Assembly: GCA_015655415.1 (NCBI GenBank)
Contig: JAATFB010000105.1
Location: 34,107-98,106, forward strand
Direction: 5' to 3'
Length of the DNA: 64,000 bases
Origin: Actinomycetales bacterium
Lineage (GTDB): Bacteria > Actinomycetota > Actinomycetes > Actinomycetales > Microbacteriaceae
This document shows, one piece after another, positions 1 to 7,584 of this stretch; the stretch's first letter is position 1; every line of letters begins with the position of its first letter. A program made the translations under genes and the position numbers. Below the pieces are notes generated by a model that was not told the origin of the DNA, made no database searches, and worked only from the letters and a program-made list of their open reading frames with translations.

Positions 1-1
1 C

Positions 2-586
2 GTCGAGACGTTCTTCGGACGCGTGCCCGAGGCCTGGTCGCTCACGGTCGGCGACCTCCGCGACGAACTGCCGACGGTCGTTCCCGACGGAGCCGCCGAC
101 CGCGTCGTGCTCGACATGCTCGCTCCCTGGGAGTGCGTGGACGCCTGCGCTGCCGCGCTCAAGCCCGGCGGCGTGCTGCTCTGCTACGTCGCCACGGTGA
201 CCCAGCTGTCGCGGGTGGCGGAATCGATCCGTGACAGCGGTCGGTTCACACGGCCGATCTCCAGCGAGACGATGGTGCGCGGCTGGCATGTCGAGGGCCT
301 CGCCGTGCGTCCCGATCACCGCATGATCGCGCACACCGGATTTCTCATCACCGCCCGCAGGCTGGCGCCGGGCACGGTGCTGCCGGATCTCAAGCGGCGC
401 GCGTCCAAGACCGAGTACGGCCAGGAGGATGTCGAGGCGTGGACGCCCGGCGCGCTGGGCGAGCGGGTCGTGAGCCCCAAGAGTCTGCGCAAGCGCGTGC
501 GCGAGTCCGCGGAGGCGGCCAGGCTCGCGAGGGAGCGCGAGCAGGCGGACGACGAGGCGACCGGCGGCCGTCACCCGGTCGACTAG
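2..586 (+). CDS. trmI: tRNA (adenine-58-N1)-methyltransferase, 3' part (5' end outside window)
   Basis: The frame is open at the left edge, so only about the last 194 residues are present. The family uses S-adenosylmethionine to methylate N1 of A58 in the tRNA T-loop. What is visible is the second half of the Rossmann-like domain: a LDMLAPWE stretch matching the family's catalytic/AdoMet segment, a GGVLLCYVATVTQ strand, and the conserved RMIAHTGFL block near the C-terminus. The tail is rich in Arg, Glu and Ala. In other actinobacteria trmI lies near the proteasome-related pafBC genes, which fits the downstream neighbours. The N-terminal AdoMet loop cannot be checked here. Confidence 0.88.
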   Translation, partial: VETFFGRVPEAWSLTVGDLRDELPTVVPDGAADRVVLDMLAPWECVDACAAALKPGGVLLCYVATVTQLSRVAESIRDSGRFTRPISSETMVRGWHVEGLAVRPDHRMIAHTGFLITARRLAPGTVLPDLKRRASKTEYGQEDVEAWTPGALGERVVSPKSLRKRVRESAEAARLAREREQADDEATGGRHPVD

Positions 587-642
587 CATGGGATGCCGGA
601 GCCCCCGCCCCGGCCCCGTCGTCCCTCGTCGAAAGAGGAATC

Positions 643-1566
643 GTGCGCACAGTCCTGGCACGCAGAGCCCCCGAACGCCCTGCCCGCACCCGTCGCATCG
701 GCGCCGCGCTCACCGCGGTGGCGCTGATCGCCATCGGGCTGACCGGATGCTCGGCCTCGGGCAACGGATCCTGCGTGCAGCCGGGGGCCGCCTCGAGGCT
801 GGTGCGGACCTCCGGTGACTTCGGCACCCCGAAGGGCGCGTTCCCGCGGCCGCTGTATGCGAGCACCGTCCAGAAGAGCACCACCCGCACCGGCAGCGGC
901 AAGGCCATCTCGACGGGGCAGTTCATCGTCACCGACGTCGAGCACTACGACGCCGCCACGGGCAAGTCGATCGAGGCCGGGAGGGCTGCGCTCGTCGCCG
1001 GGGGCGTCAACAGCCTTCCCGGCCTCCAGAAGGCGCTCTTGTGCAGCACCGTCGGATCGCGCATCGTCGTGACCGGGCCGGACAAGAAGCTCTTCGGCTC
1101 CGGCGACTCCGGCTCGAGCGCCGTGATCGTACTCGACCTGAAGAAGGCCTACCCGGCGCGTGCCGACGGGGCGCCCCGGCCGGCCCAGCCGGGAATGCCG
1201 ACCGTCGTGCTGGCCCCGAACGGGCAGCCGGGCATCAAGATCCCCTCGCACGAGGCACCGGCCTCGCTGCGCTCTGAGGTGCTCAAACAGGGCTCGGGTC
1301 CGGTCGTGAAGAAGGTCGACGGCACGCACGCCGTGCTGGTGAACTACACGGCGGTCACGTGGAACGTGCCCGACACGGTCGCGTCGTCGAGCTGGCGCGA
1401 CGGCTCGCCGGTGGTGTGGCCCGATACGAGCGGTCAGGGATATCCGGTGCCGTCCGCCGTGCTCAAGCAGCTGGTCGGCAAGAACGTCGGAAGCCAGCTC
1501 GTGGTGGTCACGCCCGGGAAGAACGCGACCGCCTTCGTGATCGACGTCCTCGGCATCTGGAAGTAG
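643..1566 (+). CDS. FKBP-type peptidyl-prolyl isomerase-like lipoprotein
   Basis: A 307-residue exported lipoprotein. I chose the GTG at 643 because AGAGGAA lies just upstream and the product begins with a proper lipoprotein signal: Arg-rich n-region, hydrophobic core, and lipobox LTGC with the lipidated Cys near residue 36. Two FKBP-like repeats follow, roughly residues 50-165 and 200-305, each ending in a hydrophobic strand. Active-site aromatics typical of FKBP isomerases are only partly recognisable, so catalytic activity is uncertain. Homologues commonly sit just before pafB in Microbacteriaceae. It probably acts as a folding factor or scaffold on the outer face of the membrane. The frame also extends upstream of 643, but that stretch overlaps trmI and is Arg-rich. 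Confidence 0.8.
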   Translation: MRTVLARRAPERPARTRRIGAALTAVALIAIGLTGCSASGNGSCVQPGAASRLVRTSGDFGTPKGAFPRPLYASTVQKSTTRTGSGKAISTGQFIVTDVEHYDAATGKSIEAGRAALVAGGVNSLPGLQKALLCSTVGSRIVVTGPDKKLFGSGDSGSSAVIVLDLKKAYPARADGAPRPAQPGMPTVVLAPNGQPGIKIPSHEAPASLRSEVLKQGSGPVVKKVDGTHAVLVNYTAVTWNVPDTVASSSWRDGSPVVWPDTSGQGYPVPSAVLKQLVGKNVGSQLVVVTPGKNATAFVIDVLGIWK

Positions 1567-1598
1567 CACCGCCGGTCTCCTCCGAACGCCGGACATCC

Positions 1599-1604
1599 TA
1601 GGAT
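1599..1604 (+). promoter_or_regulatory. -10 hexamer TAGGAT for leaderless pafB
   Basis: TAGGAT fits the actinobacterial TANNNT -10 consensus and ends 7 bases before the pafB GTG, so transcription would start at or next to the start codon. No Shine-Dalgarno sequence precedes the GTG, as expected for a leaderless mRNA. Inferred from spacing only. Confidence 0.55.
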
Positions 1605-1611
1605 TGCCTGC

Positions 1612-2613
1612 GTGTCCCCACAGAAGGTACCGGTCGAGGAACGGCTGTTCTCTCTCGTCCTGACCCTCGTGGCCACGGAGTCGGGACTGACGAAGAACGA
1701 GATCCTCTCGAGTGTCCAGGGCTACAACTCGCGCTACCGCAGCGGCGGCGACAACAGCGCGCTGGAACGGCAGTTCGAACGCGACAAGGACGACATCCGC
1801 GAGCTGGGCATCCCGCTGGAGACGGTGGCCGATCCGGGCGACCCGGGCAACAACCAGTCGTTGCGGTACCGGATCCCCAAGGCCGCGTACGACCTCCCGG
1901 GCGACATCACGTTCTCCCCGGAGGAGATGGCGCTGCTGCGCCTCGCCGCCACCGTGTGGCGGGAGGGCTCGCTGTCGGCGGACTCGCGTCGCGCGATCAT
2001 GAAGCTGCGAACGCTGGGCGTGGAGGCCGACGATCCTGTCGTGGGGTTCGCGCCCAGGATCCGCACCCGGGAGGCCGCCTTCGAGCCGTTCGAGGTGGCG
2101 CTGGAGCGCAACGTCGTCGTGAACTTCGACTACCTCAAGCCGGGGGAGAGGGAGCCGACGAAGCGGGTCGTCGAACCGCTCGCCCTCGTGCAGTTCCACG
2201 GCCGCTGGCTGCTGCACGGGCACGACAGGGGTGCGGACGCCCCGCGCACGTTCCTGCTCGCGCGCGTCATCGGCACGCCGCGCGTCACCCAGATCCCCTT
2301 CGCACGCCGCGGGGGCGATCACGCCGCACGGGCGCTCGACGAGCTCCAGGACATCTGGGATCGCAATCTCGCGGAGCTCGAGGTGGCGCCGGGCACGGAT
2401 GCCTGGGTGAGCCTGAGCAAGCGCGAGGACACCCGCCGCACCGACGACGACCACCTGCTGGTGCACTATTCGGACACGGCCCTGCTGGCCGACGAGCTCG
2501 CCGGCTATGGCCCGGAGGTCCGCGTGGTGGCACCGCCGCGGCTGGTGGACGCGGTGCGGCAGCGCCTGCTCACCACGCTCGCCACGCACGGCGGAGAGGA
2601 CGGCCGTGACTGA
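1612..2613 (+). CDS. pafB: WYL-domain transcriptional regulator PafB
   Basis: A 333-residue regulator. In mycobacteria PafB and PafC act together to activate the RecA-independent DNA-damage response; the role here is inferred from homology and gene order. Residues 1-75 form the winged-helix N-terminus (KVPVEERLFSLVLTL). The WYL domain lies around residues 155-230, but the diagnostic Trp-Tyr-Leu reads Trp-Leu-Leu (RWLLHGHD), unlike its partner. A C-terminal WCX-like region completes it. The GTG start at 1612 has no ribosome site and sits 7 bases after a -10 hexamer. Its TGA lies inside the pafC start region, so the two are translationally coupled. Confidence 0.92.
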   Translation: MSPQKVPVEERLFSLVLTLVATESGLTKNEILSSVQGYNSRYRSGGDNSALERQFERDKDDIRELGIPLETVADPGDPGNNQSLRYRIPKAAYDLPGDITFSPEEMALLRLAATVWREGSLSADSRRAIMKLRTLGVEADDPVVGFAPRIRTREAAFEPFEVALERNVVVNFDYLKPGEREPTKRVVEPLALVQFHGRWLLHGHDRGADAPRTFLLARVIGTPRVTQIPFARRGGDHAARALDELQDIWDRNLAELEVAPGTDAWVSLSKREDTRRTDDDHLLVHYSDTALLADELAGYGPEVRVVAPPRLVDAVRQRLLTTLATHGGEDGRD

Positions 2614-3601
2614 CCCGACCGGCCCGCGCGACGCGCGCGACAAGCTGGCCCTGCTGCTCTCGCTGATCCCCTACCTCATGGACCACGAGAGCGTGCCGGT
2701 GTCGGATGCCGCGGCCGCGTTCGACGTCACCCCGAAGCAGATCCGCGACGCCGTGCACCTCATCGCGGTCTCGGGCCTGCCCGGCGAGTCCCGCGCCTAT
2801 CTGCCCGGCGACCTGTTCGACATCGACTGGGACGAGCTGGAGGAGCACGACCGCATCGCCCTGACGCACACGGTGGCCATCGACGACACCCCCAGACTGT
2901 CGGCACGGGAGGCGGCGGCGCTGATCGCCGGGCTGCAGTATCTGAGCTCGTTGCCCGAGCACGCGGATCGCGACGCGATGGCGTCGCTGATGGCCAAGCT
3001 CGAACGCGGCACGGCGACAGGCGCCGCGCAGGTCGCCGTCGCACCCGCCGCGCTCCGCGACACGGTCGCGACAGTGCGCGCCGCGATCGAGCGGGGCACC
3101 CAGCTCGAGTTCGACTACGTGAGCGCACGAGGCGCTTCCGAGCGTCGCGTCGTCGACCCCTTGCGCATCGAGTCGGTGAACGACGACTGGTATCTGCGCG
3201 GTTGGTGCCACCTGCGCGGAGCCGTGCGCACGTTCCGCCTGGATCGCATCGATCGTCTGGTCTCCTCGGGTGAGCCGATCAGCGGGCACGGCGCCGGCGT
3301 GGTGCTGCCCGAACGTCTGTTCCAGGGATCGGAGGAGGATCTCACGGTCTCCGTTGACGTCTCGGCCGCAGCGCTGCCCCTGATCGCCGACTACATCCCC
3401 GACGACGCCGACCGGGTGCGAGAGGGTGACACGGTGCACACCAAGGTGCGAGTGGCTCACTACCACGGCCTGAAGCGGATGGTCGCCCGGTTCGCCGGTC
3501 AGGTCACCGTCACCGCGCCGCCGGACGCCCGTGCCGCGGTCGCCGAATGGGCGAGGGCGGGTGCCGCGCGCTACGAGCGCTACGAGCGCGAGACCTCGTA
3601 G
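2606..3601 (+). CDS. pafC: WYL-domain transcriptional regulator PafC
   Basis: A 331-residue partner of PafB. The GTG at 2606 overlaps the end of pafB by 8 bases, the normal coupled arrangement; a longer in-frame start inside pafB is less likely. N-terminal winged helix (residues 1-80, KLALLLSLIPYLMDHESV), then an intact WYL motif (DDWYLRGWCHLRGAVRTFRLDRI) around residues 190-215 and a C-terminal WCX domain. WYL domains in this family are thought to sense a damage-linked nucleic-acid ligand. The gene ends at the TAG at 3599, which forms part of a possible -10 hexamer for the next small gene. Confidence 0.92.
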   Translation: MTDPTGPRDARDKLALLLSLIPYLMDHESVPVSDAAAAFDVTPKQIRDAVHLIAVSGLPGESRAYLPGDLFDIDWDELEEHDRIALTHTVAIDDTPRLSAREAAALIAGLQYLSSLPEHADRDAMASLMAKLERGTATGAAQVAVAPAALRDTVATVRAAIERGTQLEFDYVSARGASERRVVDPLRIESVNDDWYLRGWCHLRGAVRTFRLDRIDRLVSSGEPISGHGAGVVLPERLFQGSEEDLTVSVDVSAAALPLIADYIPDDADRVREGDTVHTKVRVAHYHGLKRMVARFAGQVTVTAPPDARAAVAEWARAGAARYERYERETS

Positions 3602-3610
3602 GGTGAACGC

Positions 3611-3964
3611 ATGCCGTGGTGGTCGTGGGTCGTGATCTGGGTCGTGCTGGTGCTCGGCCTGCTGGCGATGGTCGCTTCCCTGGGCTATCGACTCGTGCTC
3701 AAGGCCATGGGCGCGCTGCGCGCATTGGGGGAGCTGACCGAGAAGGCAGAGGTCCTCTCGTCTCGCGCCGAGGAGGGGCGACCGGATCCACCGTTCCACC
3801 CCGCCGTGCTGGGCTCTGCCCGTGAATACGCGCAGGACTGGGAGGCCCGCCGTGCGCGCAATGCAACGATCAGGCATACTCAGCGGGAAGCCCGGATACG
3901 ACGGGGTAAGCTTCTCGTGAGCGCCGACGTGAGTCGGTTCTCGAACTTATTCAGAAGGACTTAA
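3611..3964 (+). CDS. small single-pass membrane protein, function unknown
   Basis: A 117-residue protein with one N-terminal transmembrane helix ([20 protein letters not shown]), then an amphipathic, charged cytoplasmic region and a basic tail ([12 protein letters not shown] type). I recognise no catalytic motif. It lies between pafC and tatA, only 4 bases before tatA, and comparable small proteins occur at this place in related genomes. The ATG at 3611 has no clear ribosome site; TAGGGT at 3599-3604 ends 6 bases before it and could be a -10 for a leaderless transcript. A link to Tat export is only positional. Confidence 0.7.
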   Translation: MPWWSWVVIWVVLVLGLLAMVASLGYRLVLKAMGALRALGELTEKAEVLSSRAEEGRPDPPFHPAVLGSAREYAQDWEARRARNATIRHTQREARIRRGKLLVSADVSRFSNLFRRT

Positions 3965-3968
3965 CGAC

Positions 3969-4211
3969 ATGTTCGCAGGACTCACCGGATGGCATCTGCT
4001 CATCATCCTCGCCGTCATCCTGCTCCTGTTCGGCGCGACTCGGCTTCCGAGCCTGGCCCGGAGCGTCGGCCAGTCGGCTCGCATCTTCAAGAAGGAGATC
4101 AAGCAGATGGACGAAGAGGGCAAGAACGGCTCTTCGGACGCCGGCGCCGACGGATCGACCACTGGCAAGGCCGCCAGCGTGAGCGAGCCGACGGCGCACG
4201 ACAAGCCCTAG
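3969..4211 (+). CDS. tatA: Sec-independent (Tat) translocase subunit TatA
   Basis: An 80-residue Tat pore-forming subunit that oligomerises with TatC to pass folded twin-arginine proteins across the membrane. Short N-terminal segment, one transmembrane helix ([15 protein letters not shown]), the conserved hinge [15 protein letters not shown], then an amphipathic helix with Lys residues and an acidic, Ser/Thr-rich tail. The length is typical. AGAAGGA ends about 9 bases before the ATG. tatC starts 4 bases downstream, so both are made from one message. No TatB-like second copy is present in the window. Confidence 0.95.
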   Translation: MFAGLTGWHLLIILAVILLLFGATRLPSLARSVGQSARIFKKEIKQMDEEGKNGSSDAGADGSTTGKAASVSEPTAHDKP

Positions 4212-4215
4212 TACC

Positions 4216-5010
4216 GTGACGACCGCCGCTCGGCCCAAGCGCGGCACGAATCCCGAAGGCAGGATGCCGCTGGGCGCGCATCTGCGCGAACTGCGGAATC
4301 GATTGTTCTGGTGCGCGGGAGCCATCCTCGTCGGTGCTGTCGTCGGATGGTTCCTTGCACCGCTGGTGTGGGACGCCATGGCGCAACCGGTGCACGAGAT
4401 CGCCAAGGCGCGGCACGCCAGCATCAACTATCCGAACATCACGGCGGCCTTCGACCTCAAGCTGCAGATGGCCATCTACACCGGCGTGGTGATCTCCAGC
4501 CCGCTATGGCTGTACGAGATCTTCGCCTTCCTCACCCCTGGGCTGACCCGCAAGGAGAAGGGCTACACGTTCGGCTTCCTCTTCACCGCCATCCCGCTGT
4601 TCGTGGCGGGGTGCGCGGCCGGCTGGTTCGTGCTGCCCCACATCGTCACGCTGCTGACGAGCTTCGCACCCGCCGGCGACAGCACGCTCCTGGTGGCCGA
4701 CGACTACTTCACGTTCGTGATGAAGCTGGTCATCGCGATCGGTGTCGCCTTCGTGTTGCCGGTGTTCCTGGTGCTGCTGAACTTCATGCGGGTGCTGACC
4801 GCGAAGGCCATTCTGAAGTCCTGGCGATGGGCCCTCGTGGCGATCCTGCTCTTCACTGCCATCGCGACGCCGAGCGCCGACATCATCTCCATGTTCCTTC
4901 TGGCGCTGCCGCTGGTCGTGCTCTACTTCGCCTCGGCCGGTGTTGCCTACCTGCACGACCGCCGGCTGGCGAATCAGCAGCTGGACATCGACGCCGAGCT
5001 CGCGACCTGA
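4216..5010 (+). CDS. tatC: Tat translocase subunit TatC
   Basis: A 264-residue polytopic protein that recognises twin-arginine signal peptides. Typical family landmarks are visible: HLRELRNRLFW near the N-terminus, a FDLKLQMAIYTGVVISSPLWLYEIFAFLTPGL-type loop spanning the Glu-containing site, and six hydrophobic segments. The GTG at 4216 lies 4 bases after the tatA stop with no Shine-Dalgarno site, so translation probably depends on coupling to tatA. A GC hairpin starts immediately after its stop codon. Confidence 0.95.
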   Translation: MTTAARPKRGTNPEGRMPLGAHLRELRNRLFWCAGAILVGAVVGWFLAPLVWDAMAQPVHEIAKARHASINYPNITAAFDLKLQMAIYTGVVISSPLWLYEIFAFLTPGLTRKEKGYTFGFLFTAIPLFVAGCAAGWFVLPHIVTLLTSFAPAGDSTLLVADDYFTFVMKLVIAIGVAFVLPVFLVLLNFMRVLTAKAILKSWRWALVAILLFTAIATPSADIISMFLLALPLVVLYFASAGVAYLHDRRLANQQLDIDAELAT

Positions 5011-5035
5011 GAGGGCCCGCGCCGGGCGTGCCCTC
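5011..5035 (+). terminator. hairpin after tatC
   Basis: GAGGGC (5011-5016) pairs with GCCCTC (5030-5035); the stem continues as CGC/GCG after one mismatch. It begins directly after the tatC TGA and precedes the separate helY promoter. There is no T-tract, which is common in actinobacterial terminators. Confidence 0.5.
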
Positions 5036-5077
5036 CCGCCACGACGAGCGCAGCAGAAGCCTTCAAGCCCGGCACCG

Positions 5078-5083
5078 TATGGT
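5078..5083 (+). promoter_or_regulatory. -10 hexamer TATGGT for leaderless helY
   Basis: TATGGT ends 6 bases before the helY ATG at 5090, and no ribosome site lies between. This points to a leaderless transcript starting at the ATG. I see no convincing -35 element. Confidence 0.55.
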
Positions 5084-5089
5084 GGTGCA

Positions 5090-7513
5090 ATGACCGACCA
5101 GCTCTCGCCGGCCGAACGGTACGCGGCATCGCGGGGCCGAGCGGGACATCCGCGGCTGGAGGAGTTCCGGCTCAGACAGCGGTTCGACCTGGATCCGTTC
5201 CAGCGTGAGGCATGCGCGAGCCTGGAGGACGGGCGCAGCGTGCTGGTCGCCGCCCCCACGGGCGCCGGCAAGACGGTCGTGGCCGCGTTCGCCGTCGCCC
5301 TGGCCATGCGCCGTCCGGCCGCGAAGGTGTTCTACACCACGCCGATGAAGGCCCTGTCCAACCAGAAGTACCAGGAGTTCGTCGAGGAGTACGGCGCCGA
5401 CGCGGTCGGCCTGCTCACCGGCGACACGAACGTGAACGCCGGAGCCCGTGTGGTGGTGATGACCACCGAGGTGCTGCGCAACATGCTCTATGCCGAGTCG
5501 GCCCTGCTCGAAGACCTCGCATTCGTCGTGATGGACGAGGTGCACTATCTCGCCGATCGTTTCCGCGGCGCGGTGTGGGAGGAGGTCATCATCCACCTCC
5601 CGCTCGACGTGCGGCTGGTGTCGCTGTCCGCCACGGTCTCCAACGCGGAGGAGTTCGGGGACTGGCTGCAGGCCGTGCGCGGCGACACCGACGTGATCGT
5701 CTCCGAGAGCCGTCCAGTGCCACTGGAGCAGCACGTCCTCGTTCGGCAGCGTCTCATCGATCTCTTCGAGTCGCCGGCGCGGGGCGCTGCGAACCGCGTG
5801 AACCCCGAGCTCGTCCAGATGGCCCGGCTCGGCGGCAGGCCGTCCGGGTCGCGTCAGTTCGGCGATCGGGGCAGACGACGCCAACGCGGGCCGGAGGGCG
5901 ACCGACTGGACCGCCCGGACGTCATCCGGCTGCTGGAGGAGCGCAACCTGCTGCCCGCCATCGTCTTCGTCTTCAGCAGGGCCGGCTGCGACCAGGCGGT
6001 GTCGCAGGTGCTTCGCTCGGGCATCCGCCTCACCGAGAAGCACGAGCGGGAGGAGATCCGGCGGGTCGCCGAGGAACGGTGCCGTGCGATCGCCGACGAG
6101 GACCTCGCCGTGCTGGGCTACTGGGACTGGCTGGAAGGGCTGCAGCGCGGGGTCGCAGCGCACCACGCCGGACTTCTCCCTGCGTTCAAGGAGGTCGTCG
6201 AGGAGCTGTTCCAGCGCAAGCTGGTCAGGGTGGTGTTCGCCACCGAGACGCTCGCACTCGGCATCAACATGCCCGCCCGCACGGTGGTGCTCGAACGGCT
6301 CGAGAAGTTCAACGGCGAGGCGCGCGTGCCGATCACGCCGGGGGAGTACACGCAGCTCACCGGTCGTGCGGGAAGACGCGGCATCGACGTCGAGGGGCAC
6401 TGCGTCATCCAGTGGCGCGACGGGCTCGACCCGCAGGCGGTCGCCGCGCTGGCCTCCCGGCGCAGCTATCCCTTGAACTCGAGCTTCCGTCCCACCTACA
6501 ACATGGCGGTGAACCTGATCGCACAGTTCGGTCGGGAGCGCACACGCGAGATCCTCGAGTCCTCGTTCGCGCAGTTCCAGGCCGACCGGGCCGTCGTGGA
6601 CCTTGCGCGCACCGTGCGCAAACAGGAGGAGTCCCTGGCCGGCTACGAGCGGGCCATGCGGTGTCATCTCGGCGACTTCGCGGAGTACGCGGCGATCCGC
6701 CGGGAGCTGAGCGACCTGGAACGCACGAGCGCCCGGTCCGGCTCGCAGAGCGCGGCCGCTCGGGAGGCGCGCGGCCGCGAGCTGTCCGAGCTGCGCCGGC
6801 GGATGCGGCGGCATCCGTGCCACGGATGCGCCGAGCGCGAGCAGCATGCCCGGTGGGCGGAGCGCTGGTGGCGTCTGAAGCGGGAGACGGATGCCCTCAC
6901 CCGGCAGATCCGCACCCGCACCGGCGCCGTGGCGACCGTCTTCGACCGTGTGGCCGACGTGCTCGTCGAACTGGGCTATCTCGCCGCGCACGACGGCGCG
7001 CTGGCGCCGACGCGGCACGGCGGGGTGCTGGCACGCATCTACGGCGAGCGGGATCTCCTCGTGGCGGAATGCCTGCGCCGCAACGTATGGGCGCAACTCG
7101 ATCCGCCTGCGCTGGCGGCCATGGTGTGCGCCCTCGTGCACGAGCCGCGCAGGGACGAGCCGAACCCGGCCGAGCGGTTCCTGCCTTCGGGCCCGTTCCG
7201 CGAGGCGCTGGCGAAGACGGAGACGCTGTGGGCGCGCCTGGACGAGCTGGAGCGCGAGCACCGGCTGCCGGGCAGCGAGCCGCTCGCCACGGGGCTGTGC
7301 GAGGCGATGCACCAGTGGGCATCCGGTCGGTCGCTGGCCGCGGTGCTCACCGAGGCGGATCTGCCCGCCGGCGACTTCGTCCGGCGAGCGAAGCAGGTGA
7401 TCGACCTGCTCGACCAGATCTCGGGCGTGGCGACGGGTCCGCTCGCCGCCGCGGCGCGAGACGCACTGGCCGCCGTTCGCCGCGGGATCGTGGCGTACTC
7501 CGGTGTGGGGTGA
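5090..7513 (+). CDS. helY: DEVH-box Ski2/Mtr4-like helicase HelY
   Basis: An 807-residue ATP-dependent RNA helicase of the Ski2/Mtr4 group, thought to act in RNA processing or decay. Motifs: Walker A APTGAGKT near residue 60, Walker B/DEVH in MDEVHYL, motif III SATVS, and motif VI QLTGRAGRRG near residue 425, followed by Ski2-type C-terminal helical domains. A Cys pair in the CHGCAERE region may bind metal. I chose the ATG at 5090: the frame extends upstream but runs into tatC, and the -10 hexamer at 5078 sits correctly for 5090. In Mycobacterium tuberculosis helY also follows tatC. Confidence 0.93.
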   Translation: MTDQLSPAERYAASRGRAGHPRLEEFRLRQRFDLDPFQREACASLEDGRSVLVAAPTGAGKTVVAAFAVALAMRRPAAKVFYTTPMKALSNQKYQEFVEEYGADAVGLLTGDTNVNAGARVVVMTTEVLRNMLYAESALLEDLAFVVMDEVHYLADRFRGAVWEEVIIHLPLDVRLVSLSATVSNAEEFGDWLQAVRGDTDVIVSESRPVPLEQHVLVRQRLIDLFESPARGAANRVNPELVQMARLGGRPSGSRQFGDRGRRRQRGPEGDRLDRPDVIRLLEERNLLPAIVFVFSRAGCDQAVSQVLRSGIRLTEKHEREEIRRVAEERCRAIADEDLAVLGYWDWLEGLQRGVAAHHAGLLPAFKEVVEELFQRKLVRVVFATETLALGINMPARTVVLERLEKFNGEARVPITPGEYTQLTGRAGRRGIDVEGHCVIQWRDGLDPQAVAALASRRSYPLNSSFRPTYNMAVNLIAQFGRERTREILESSFAQFQADRAVVDLARTVRKQEESLAGYERAMRCHLGDFAEYAAIRRELSDLERTSARSGSQSAAAREARGRELSELRRRMRRHPCHGCAEREQHARWAERWWRLKRETDALTRQIRTRTGAVATVFDRVADVLVELGYLAAHDGALAPTRHGGVLARIYGERDLLVAECLRRNVWAQLDPPALAAMVCALVHEPRRDEPNPAERFLPSGPFREALAKTETLWARLDELEREHRLPGSEPLATGLCEAMHQWASGRSLAAVLTEADLPAGDFVRRAKQVIDLLDQISGVATGPLAAAARDALAAVRRGIVAYSGVG

Positions 7514-7570
7514 CGGGCGATAGGCATGCCCGCAATGGTCCGTGCGCGGCCGTCGCATAGGACGGTCGCC

Positions 7571-7576
7571 TATGCT
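7571..7576 (+). promoter_or_regulatory. -10 hexamer TATGCT for lnt
   Basis: TATGCT ends 8 bases before the lnt GTG at 7585 with no Shine-Dalgarno site between, so the transcript is likely leaderless or has a 1-2 base leader. A weak CGGGC/GCCCG inverted repeat at 7514-7532, right after the helY stop, may end the helY transcript. Confidence 0.5.
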
Positions 7577-7584
7577 CTGACATC

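Noticed and set aside
583..2643. 686-codon minus-strand open frame opposite the FKBP-like gene and pafB
   Set aside because: Spans two real genes and a gap with no family features; a codon-bias shadow.
5063..7558. 831-codon minus-strand open frame opposite helY
   Set aside because: No motif, His/Arg/Asp-rich composition; helY on the other strand has all helicase motifs.
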